Source: Pseudonocardia autotrophica (GTDB lineage: Bacteria; Actinomycetota; Actinomycetes; Mycobacteriales; Pseudonocardiaceae). From it: a DNA stretch of 27,049 nt. Below, piece after piece: positions 14,976-21,656 of this stretch; the first letter of the stretch is position 1; every line of letters begins with the position of its first letter. The notes below the pieces were generated by a model. That model made no database searches. It had not been told where the DNA came from and saw only the letters and a list, made by a program, of their open reading frames with translations. The stretch lies in assembly GCF_000717175.1 (NCBI RefSeq), contig NZ_JNYD01000055.1:1-27049 (forward strand), read 5' to 3'. Position numbers and translations under genes: made by a program.

Positions 14976-15000
14976 GTACCCGGGACCACGCCGGGGACAC
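14976..15000 (-). promoter_or_regulatory. SigB-like promoter of the lipoprotein gene
   Basis: On the minus strand GTGT (15000-14997), 15 bases, GGGTAC (14981-14976) matches GNNT-N14-16-GGGTA(C/T) exactly. It ends 35 bp before the start codon. Confidence 0.55.
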
Positions 15001-15024
15001 CTCGGGAAGATCGCGACCCGCGGG

Positions 15025-15186
15025 TCAGCCGTCGCCGTGTTCCTCACCGGGTTCCATCGGCATGCTCGGCGCGCCCGGGCGCGGGACCTCGGCCGGGTCC
15101 GACTCCAGCGCCTCCGGGTCCTCCTGCTCGGGGAAGGGACGCACCGGCTCGTCCTCGGGCGCCTGCTCCTCGTGCGGTCCGCTCAT
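15025..15186 (-). CDS. small acidic proline/glutamate-rich protein
   Basis: This 53-residue protein is very rich in Glu, Asp and Pro (EDEPVRPFPEQEDPEALESD) and has no membrane segment or recognisable domain; it is probably disordered. GAGGAGG sits five to six bases before the ATG at 15186, and that ATG overlaps the stop of the two-TM gene in ATGA, so the pair is translationally coupled. Its function is unknown. Similar short acidic peptides encoded near stress regulators in actinobacteria are usually called hypothetical. Confidence 0.72.
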   Translation of the reverse strand: MSGPHEEQAPEDEPVRPFPEQEDPEALESDPAEVPRPGAPSMPMEPGEEHGDG

Positions 15187-15431
15187 GGGTGCCTCCTCGT
15201 TCCGTGCCCGGGGTGGCGCCGCCGCGCCTCGCCCCACCAGATCGCCCCGGCCGTGCCGACCACGACGGCCGCCACGAGGATCCCGAGGTTCAGCGCCAGC
15301 AACCCCGCGACCGTGAGGGCCACGGCCACCACCAGGATCACGGCGGCGCCGACCAGCTCGACCCGCGGGTCGAGGTTCCCGGCCCTGCCCGTGACGGCCG
15401 CGAGGGCCCGCCACTCGTCACCGTGCGGCAC
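15183..15431 (-). CDS. small membrane protein with two transmembrane helices
   Basis: This 82-residue protein has a short polar N-terminus, two adjacent hydrophobic stretches (about residues 25-45 and 46-64: LVGAAVILVVAVALTVAGLL, then LGILVAAVVVGTAGAIWW) and a basic His/Arg tail. I chose the GTG at 15431 for its GGGAGCAGG ribosome site; an ATG at 15518 has none and adds unlikely Arg-rich sequence. It is the first gene of a two-gene operon with the acidic peptide and is divergent from the giant sensor gene. The function is unknown; a membrane-stress role is a guess from context. Confidence 0.7.
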   Translation of the reverse strand: MPHGDEWRALAAVTGRAGNLDPRVELVGAAVILVVAVALTVAGLLALNLGILVAAVVVGTAGAIWWGEARRRHPGHGTRRHP

Positions 15432-15495
15432 GGCGTCACCTGCTCCCTGAGCTGCCTCGTCATCCCGGCGACGACGACCGTCCGGGAAGGATCTC

Positions 15496-15520
15496 GTACC
15501 CGTTCCCCGGCGTTCCATGC
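15496..15520 (-). promoter_or_regulatory. possible SigB-like promoter of the two-TM/acidic peptide operon
   Basis: On the minus strand GCAT (15520-15517), 15 bases, GGGTAC (15501-15496). The -10 is good, but the -35 fits only the degenerate GNNT. It lies 65 bp before the start codon. Confidence 0.3.
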
Positions 15521-15636
15521 ATCCGGCCACGAACTTCCGCCCGCGCTGCGGGAGGCGGGCGCGAGGCCTGCACCGGGGCCCGCGGATCCGGCTACGCTTC
15601 GCTTCCCGGACGGATCGACGTCGGAACGGAGCCTCG

Positions 15637-18600
15637 ATGACCCGGCCCGACGAGACCGTGCGCCCGCAGGTCGCGGAGGAGAGCATCTTCGCGCGCGGTG
15701 GCGAGCTCGGCCGGATCATGGCGGGCTGGGACTGGGCCGCGACCTCCGTGGGGCGGCCCGAGACCTGGCCGTCGGCGCTGCGCAACGTCGTGCGGATACT
15801 GCTCGGCTCGCGGTTCTCCATGTGGATGGGCTGGGGCCCCGAGCTCGCCTTCTTCTACAACGACGCCTACCAGCGGGACACCCTGCGGGCCAAGCACCCG
15901 TGGGCGATCGGGCGGCCGGCCCACGAGGTGTGGGCGGAGATCTGGGAGGACATCGGCCCGCGCATCGCGTCGGTGCTGGAGACCGGCGAGGCGACCTGGG
16001 ACGAGGACCTGCTGCTCATCCTCGAGCGGTCCGGCTACCCCGAGGAGACGTATCACACGTTCTCCTACAGCCCGCTCGCCGACGACACCGGCGCCATCCC
16101 GGGCTTCCTCTGCGTCGTCACCGAGAACACCGACCGGGTCCTCGCCGAGCGCCGGATGTCCATCCTGCGCGCGCTGTCGAGCGCCGTCACCAGTGCGCGC
16201 ACCGAGAGCGCCGTGCTCGAGGCCGCCCGCGACCTGCTCGCGACCAGCACCCGCGACCTGCCCTTCTCCCTCGTCTACCTGTTCGACGACGACGGCGGGG
16301 CCCGGCTGGCCTGCTCGGCCGGGATCGAGGCGGGCACCCCGGCGGCGCCGGAGCGGCTCGGGCCGGACGGGCCGTGGCCGGTCCACGCGGCGCAGGCGGG
16401 CCGGACGACCGTGCTCGACGACCTCGGCCTGCGGTTCACCGGGCTGCCGACCGGGGAGTGGGACCGGCCGCCGACCGAGGCCGCGGTCCTGCCGCTCGGC
16501 TCCGAGGACGCCGTGGCCGGCTTCGTGGTCGTGGGCCTCAACCCCTACCGCCGCTACGACGAGGGGTACCGCGGATTCGTCGAGCTGCTGGTCGCGCAGA
16601 TCGCCTCCGGGCTGCAGGGCGCCCGTGCCTACGAGGCCGAGCGCCACCGCGCCGAGGCGCTGGCCGAGCTCGACCGGGCGAAGACCGACTTCTTCTCCAA
16701 CGTCAGCCACGAGTTCCGCACGCCGCTCACCCTGATCATGGGGCCGGTCGAGGAGCTGCGGGCGGCCGAGGGGATCCCGGCGGAGCGGCTGCGCACCGAG
16801 CTCGACGTGATCCACCGCAACGGGCTGCGGCTGGGCAAGCTGGTGAACAGCCTGCTCGACTACTCGCGGCTGCAGGCGGGCCGGATCGAGGCCCGCTTCG
16901 AGCCGCTGGACCTCGGGGTCTTCACCGCCGAGCTGGCCGGGGCGTTCCGCTCCGCGATCGAGAACGCCGGGCTCGAGCTCGTGATCGACTGCCCGCCCCT
17001 CCCGCGGCCGGTGCACGTCGACCGGGACAGCTGGGAGAAGGTCGTCCTCAACCTGCTGTCCAACGCGCTGAAGTTCACCTTCGAGGGTGCGGTCACGGTC
17101 CGGCTGCGGGAGGTCGACGGCGCCGCGGTGCTCACCGTCGCGGACACCGGCGTCGGTATCCCGGCGGCCGAGATGCCGCGGCTGTTCGAGCGCTTCCACC
17201 GGATCACCGGCACGCGGTCGCGGTCGGCCGAGGGCAGCGGCATCGGGCTGGCGATGGTGCGGGAGCTGGCGGCGCTGCACGTCGGCACGGTGAGCGCGGA
17301 GAGCATCCTCGACGTCGGCACCACCTTCACCGTCACCGTCCCGCTGGGCACGGCGCACCTGCCCGCGGACCGGGTCGTGGAAGCGCCGGAGGAGCCGCAG
17401 CCGACCTCGTCGCCCGCCTCGTCGCCCGCCTCGTCGTCGCCCGCCTCGTCGTCGATCGAGCCGTTCGTCACGGAGGCCCTGCGCTGGTTGCCGAGCGAGC
17501 CGGAGGAGCTCTCCGACGGGAACATCCCGGTCCCGCCCGTCGTGGGCGGCCGGGTGCTCGTCGCCGACGACAACGCCGACATGCGGGACTACCTGCGACG
17601 TCTGCTCGCCCCGCGGTACGCGGTCCAGGTGGTGGCGGACGGCCGGGCCGCCCTCGAAGCGGTGCTCGCCGACCCGCCGGACCTCGTCGTGTCCGATGTG
17701 ATGATGCCCGAGCTCGACGGGATCGCCCTGCTCGGCGCGCTTCGCGCGGACCCGCGGACGGCCCGCCTGCCGGTGGTGCTGCTGTCCGCCCGGGCGGGGC
17801 AGGAGGCGGCCGTCGAGGGCCTCGCCTTCGGCGCGGACGACTACCTGACCAAGCCCTTCGCCGCCCGCGAGCTCCTGGCCCGCGTCGACGGACACCTGCG
17901 CCTCGGCCGCGCCCGCGCCGACGCCGAGCGCCGCTTCCGCGCCCTCGCCGACGCCACCCCGGCGCTGATCTGGGCGGACGACGCCGACGGCGGGCGGCTC
18001 TTCGTCAACAAGGCGTGGCGGGAGTACACGGGCGGCGGCGAGGCGGACCTCGGCACCGGCTGGCGTGCCCGGATCCACCCGGACGACCTGGCCGGCTACG
18101 ACGAGCGCCGCGCCGCCGCGGCGGGCGGCGTCTTCGAGGCCGAGTACCGGCTCCGCCGTGCCGACGGCCGCTACCGCTGGGTGCTCGACCGGGGCGCCCC
18201 AATGAATCCGGCGGCGGACGAGCGCGGGTACGTCGGCAGCTGCCTCGACATCGACGACCGGTACCGCGAGCAGGAGCGCCAGCGCGTCCTCGGCGTGCTG
18301 GGCGGGGCGATGGAGCGGGAGAGCACCGTCGCCGGGCGGCGGGACGTGCTCGTCCGCGCGCTCGTCGACGAGGGGGTCGCGGACCTGGTCCGGCTGATCG
18401 TCGTCGACGACACGGGCACGTCCCGGGTGGTCGCGCTCGCGGCCCGGGACGCCGCCCAGGAGGACGACCTCGCCCGGCTCGAGGCCGCCTCGCGGTGGGC
18501 CGACGAGGTGCTCGCCGACGGTCGCCCCGCCACCGCCGGGGTCGACGAGAGCTACATCGTGGGTGCCTCGTCCGACCCGGAGCAGCAGGACGCGCGCCGC

Positions 18601-21252
18601 CGGCTCGACCTGCGCACCGTCTCGCTCGTGCCGCTGGTCGCCCGCGGACGGGTGGGCGGGCTGTTGGCGACCGCGCGGACGGGCGCCTCGGCGCCGCAGG
18701 ACGCGCTGGACCTGGCCCTGCTCGAGGAGATCGGCCGGCGCGCGGCGACCGCGATCGACAACGCCCAGCTCTTCGAGAGCGAGCGGGACACGAGCCACCG
18801 GTTGACGCTCCTGCAGGAGGCGACCGCCGCCCTGTCCGCCGCCGCGACCCCGGGCCGGGTGGCGCAGACGGCGGTGGCGCAGTTCGCGCAGCTGATGAAG
18901 ACCTCGTCGGTCGCGCTCTGGGAGGTGCGCGGTTCGGGCACGCTCGAGTCGCTGTACTCGGTCGGCTGGCCGCCGGCCGTGCAGCGGGACTGGGCGAGCG
19001 TGCCGGAGGACGCCCGCGCCCCCGTCGCCGACGCGGTGCGCCACGGCGCTCCGGTGTGGGTCGAGCGGGACGAGGACTGGGCGCGCGAGTACCCGCACCT
19101 GCACGGGCTCGTCCGCGAGGAGTACGGCTACTCCGGCGCGGCGGCCGTCCCGCTGCTGGTGGCGGGGCGCTGCATCGGCGTGGTGGCGCTCGGCTTCGTC
19201 GAGCCGCGGCGGTTGGCGGCCACCGAGCGGGCGGCGGCCGTGTCGCTCGCCGAGCAGAGCGCGCAGGCGCTGCAGCGCGCCGAGCTGCTGGCCACCGAGA
19301 GCGACGCCCGGCTGGCCGCCGAGAACTTCAGCCGGGTCGTCTCGGCGCTGTCCGGCGCGGCGCGGCCCGCCGAGGTCGCCGAGGTGATCCTGGGGCACGC
19401 CGAGGAGATCGGGGCGTCGTCCGCCGTCGTCGCGGTGCGCCGCGCCGACCAGCTGGAGGTGCTCGCCGCCTACCCGCCGCCGCCGGTCCGCTGGATCGCC
19501 GCGGACGTCCCGCGCCCACTGGCCTACGCCGCCCGCACGGGCGAGCCGGTGTGGGTGGGCACCCGCAGCCCGCACGCCTGGTCGGACCGCCGGCTCGACG
19601 AGGGCGGCGGCGAGCTGCCGGACCAGGTCGCCGTGCCGCTCTCGCTCGGCGGGACCCCGCTCGGCGTGCTCGGCCTGCGGTTCCCCGACGGCGGCCCGGA
19701 GCTGTCCGACGAGGCCCGCGCCGCGTTGCTGACGGTGGCCGAGCAGTGCGCGCAGGCACTCGACCGGGCCCGGCTGCACGAGGCCGAGCACGAGATCGCC
19801 GCCGTCCTGCAGCGCAGCCTCCTCCCGGCGGAGCCGCCGACCTTCCCGCGGCTGCGCAGCGCCACCCGGTACCGGCCCGGCGCGGCCGGGGTCCAGGCGG
19901 GCGGCGACTGGTACGACGTCTTCGCCGTCGACGACGACCGGATCGCCCTGTCCGTCGGCGACGTCGTCGGGCAGGGGCCGGCGGCCGCCGCGGTGATGGG
20001 CCAGCTGCGGGTGGCACTGTCCGGTGCCCTCCGCCAGGGGCATTCCCCGGCGGCGGCCCTGGAGATTCTCGACGCGCACGTGTCGTGGATCCCGGGTGCC
20101 CGCGCGTCGACCGCGGCCTGCCTGCTGCTCGACCGCGCCTCCGGCACGCTGCGCTGGGCCCGCGCCGGGCACCTGCCGCCGCTGCTGGTCGACCGCGAGG
20201 GTGCGCGCTACCTCGACGACACCCTCGGCCCCGTGCTGGGGCTGCCCGACCGCTCGCCGTTCACCGAGGGCTCGACCACCATCCGGCCGGGCACCACGCT
20301 GCTGCTCTACACGGACGGTCTGGTCGAACGGCGCGGCGAGGTGGTCGACGACGGCCTGGCCCGGCTGGCGTCGGCCGCCGCGCGCCGGGCGGGCGAGGGC
20401 CCCGACGAGCTGGTGGACCACCTCCTCGCCGAGGTCGTGGAGCGGCACGGGCACGCGGACGACATCGCGCTCGTCGCGGTGCGGCTGCTCCCGGCCCCGC
20501 TGCACGCGAGCTACCCCGCGGCCCCCGAGGTCCTGCGCCGGATGCGCGCGGACGTCCGGGCCTGGGCGGAGGAGGCAGCGGTGCCGAAGCTCCTCCTCGA
20601 GGACCTGCAGCTGGCCCTCGGCGAGGCCGCCGCCAACTCCGTCGACCACGCCTACCGCAGCAGCGACCCCGAGGGCTTCGCCGTCGCGCTGGAGCTCGAG
20701 GCGGACGGCGGGGTCCGGGTCGGCGTGCGCGACCACGGCCACTGGCGACCGGAGCGGGCCGACAAGGGGTTCCGGGGCCGCGGCCTCGACCTCATCCGGG
20801 CGCTCGCCGGCGAGGTCGAGATCGGCCGGCACGAGGCCGGCACGCTCGTCACCTTCCGGCTGGACCCGACCGAGCGGGAGCCCCGGCCGCTGCCGGCCGG
20901 CCCACCCGCCTCGGCGCCCGTCGTCCGGGCTCCGGCGGGCCTGACGGTGGAGCGGGACGGGGCCGGGCTGCGGCTCGCCCTCCACGGCGACCTCGACCTG
21001 AGCGGGATCGACGACGTCCGCGAGCCGCTCGAGGCCGCCCTCGCCCCGTCCGGCGCCGCCGCACCCGTGGTCCTCGACCTCACCGGCGTCGGCTACCTGC
21101 CCAGCGCGGGCATCGGGATGCTCGTCGACCTCGCCGGCGACGCCCGGGCCCGCGGTGTGGTGCTGCGGGTCGAGCGCCCGGAGACGGGCCCGGTGGCGCG
21201 GGTCCTCGCCCTGACCGGGCTCGACGGCGACACGCCGCTGGGCAGTGCCTGA
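15637..21252 (+). CDS. giant hybrid histidine kinase fused to a SpoIIE phosphatase, RsbW kinase and STAS antagonist
   Basis: This 1871-residue soluble protein has no transmembrane segment. Domains, approximate: PAS 15-170; GAF 172-335; HisKA 350-415 with the phospho-acceptor His358 in SHEFRTPLTL; HATPase_c 460-575 (Asn476; DTGVGIPA at Asp503); Ser/Pro/Ala linker about 590-607; receiver 640-755 (Asp644/645, phospho-acceptor Asp687, Lys739); PAS 765-880; three GAF-like domains 885-1045, 1055-1215 and 1225-1380; SpoIIE-type PP2C 1385-1622 (GGDWYD at Asp1424, GDVVGQG at Asp1442, Asp1608/1609); RsbW-like ATPase 1623-1748 (Asn1667; G1 box reads DHGHW); STAS 1765-1871 with Ser1823 in LPSAGIG. All catalytic residues checked are present. 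It probably senses several cytosolic signals and controls a sigma factor or antagonist. The ATG at 15637 has GGAACGGAG seven bases upstream, and TACGCT at 15593-15598 is a plausible -10. It is divergent from the two-TM operon. Confidence 0.92.
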   Translation: MTRPDETVRPQVAEESIFARGGELGRIMAGWDWAATSVGRPETWPSALRNVVRILLGSRFSMWMGWGPELAFFYNDAYQRDTLRAKHPWAIGRPAHEVWAEIWEDIGPRIASVLETGEATWDEDLLLILERSGYPEETYHTFSYSPLADDTGAIPGFLCVVTENTDRVLAERRMSILRALSSAVTSARTESAVLEAARDLLATSTRDLPFSLVYLFDDDGGARLACSAGIEAGTPAAPERLGPDGPWPVHAAQAGRTTVLDDLGLRFTGLPTGEWDRPPTEAAVLPLGSEDAVAGFVVVGLNPYRRYDEGYRGFVELLVAQIASGLQGARAYEAERHRAEALAELDRAKTDFFSNVSHEFRTPLTLIMGPVEELRAAEGIPAERLRTELDVIHRNGLRLGKLVNSLLDYSRLQAGRIEARFEPLDLGVFTAELAGAFRSAIENAGLELVIDCPPLPRPVHVDRDSWEKVVLNLLSNALKFTFEGAVTVRLREVDGAAVLTVADTGVGIPAAEMPRLFERFHRITGTRSRSAEGSGIGLAMVRELAALHVGTVSAESILDVGTTFTVTVPLGTAHLPADRVVEAPEEPQPTSSPASSPASSSPASSSIEPFVTEALRWLPSEPEELSDGNIPVPPVVGGRVLVADDNADMRDYLRRLLAPRYAVQVVADGRAALEAVLADPPDLVVSDVMMPELDGIALLGALRADPRTARLPVVLLSARAGQEAAVEGLAFGADDYLTKPFAARELLARVDGHLRLGRARADAERRFRALADATPALIWADDADGGRLFVNKAWREYTGGGEADLGTGWRARIHPDDLAGYDERRAAAAGGVFEAEYRLRRADGRYRWVLDRGAPMNPAADERGYVGSCLDIDDRYREQERQRVLGVLGGAMERESTVAGRRDVLVRALVDEGVADLVRLIVVDDTGTSRVVALAARDAAQEDDLARLEAASRWADEVLADGRPATAGVDESYIVGASSDPEQQDARRRLDLRTVSLVPLVARGRVGGLLATARTGASAPQDALDLALLEEIGRRAATAIDNAQLFESERDTSHRLTLLQEATAALSAAATPGRVAQTAVAQFAQLMKTSSVALWEVRGSGTLESLYSVGWPPAVQRDWASVPEDARAPVADAVRHGAPVWVERDEDWAREYPHLHGLVREEYGYSGAAAVPLLVAGRCIGVVALGFVEPRRLAATERAAAVSLAEQSAQALQRAELLATESDARLAAENFSRVVSALSGAARPAEVAEVILGHAEEIGASSAVVAVRRADQLEVLAAYPPPPVRWIAADVPRPLAYAARTGEPVWVGTRSPHAWSDRRLDEGGGELPDQVAVPLSLGGTPLGVLGLRFPDGGPELSDEARAALLTVAEQCAQALDRARLHEAEHEIAAVLQRSLLPAEPPTFPRLRSATRYRPGAAGVQAGGDWYDVFAVDDDRIALSVGDVVGQGPAAAAVMGQLRVALSGALRQGHSPAAALEILDAHVSWIPGARASTAACLLLDRASGTLRWARAGHLPPLLVDREGARYLDDTLGPVLGLPDRSPFTEGSTTIRPGTTLLLYTDGLVERRGEVVDDGLARLASAAARRAGEGPDELVDHLLAEVVERHGHADDIALVAVRLLPAPLHASYPAAPEVLRRMRADVRAWAEEAAVPKLLLEDLQLALGEAAANSVDHAYRSSDPEGFAVALELEADGGVRVGVRDHGHWRPERADKGFRGRGLDLIRALAGEVEIGRHEAGTLVTFRLDPTEREPRPLPAGPPASAPVVRAPAGLTVERDGAGLRLALHGDLDLSGIDDVREPLEAALAPSGAAAPVVLDLTGVGYLPSAGIGMLVDLAGDARARGVVLRVERPETGPVARVLALTGLDGDTPLGSA

Positions 21253-21267
21253 TCCCCGGCATGGGGA
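21253..21267 (+). terminator. weak hairpin directly after the giant sensor gene
   Basis: TCCCC-GGCAT-GGGGA follows the stop codon immediately. A five-pair stem is short and there is no U-tract, so it is a weak candidate. Confidence 0.25.
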
Positions 21268-21376
21268 GGGTGTGGGCACGGGATGGGTGGTTCCACCGAC
21301 GCGCCCGCCGCCGCGCCGGACCTACCGTTCTCCCAGGTCAGCGGGACGTCCCCGGGACCGAGACGAGGAGAACACG

Positions 21377-21652
21377 ATGCCCACCTTCCTGATCGAGCGC
21401 ACCATCCCCGGCGCCTCCGGCCTCACCCCCGAGCAGATCCGCGAGATCGCCTGCACCTCCAACGGCGTGGTCGAGGGCCTCGGCGTGGCCTACACCTGGC
21501 ACCGCAGCTACGTGGCCGGCGACAAGATCTACTGCGTGCACGAGACCGACGACGCCGAGACGGTCCGCGAGCACGCCCGCCGCGGCGGCTTTCCCGCCGA
21601 CCTGGTCGTCGAGGTGGCGACCGAGTTCGGGCCGCACAGCGCCGCCGCCTGA
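21377..21652 (+). CDS. DUF4242 family protein
   Basis: This 91-residue protein fits the DUF4242 family, small ferredoxin-like alpha/beta-barrel proteins (some annotated as nickel-binding). Hallmarks are the start MPTFLIERTIPGASGLTPEQ, the strand WHRSYVAGDKIYCVH and the end HARRGGFPADLVVEVATEF. Its activity is unknown. The ATG at 21377 has GACGAGGAGA as ribosome site. It lies 124 bp after the giant sensor gene, so it may have its own promoter; TACCGT at about 21324 is a possible -10. It is convergent with the LAL regulator, with only four bases between the stops. Confidence 0.88.
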   Translation: MPTFLIERTIPGASGLTPEQIREIACTSNGVVEGLGVAYTWHRSYVAGDKIYCVHETDDAETVREHARRGGFPADLVVEVATEFGPHSAAA

Positions 21653-21656
21653 CCGG

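Noticed and set aside
15592..21279. A nearly 1900-codon open frame on the minus strand opposite the giant sensor gene
   Set aside because: Its translation is low-complexity Arg/Gly/Val/His-rich sequence with no domain, and the plus strand encodes many intact catalytic motifs. It is a product of the GC bias.
14965..21392. Other plus-strand frame of over 2000 codons overlapping the giant sensor
   Set aside because: It is an Arg/Pro/Gly-rich shifted frame without recognisable domains.
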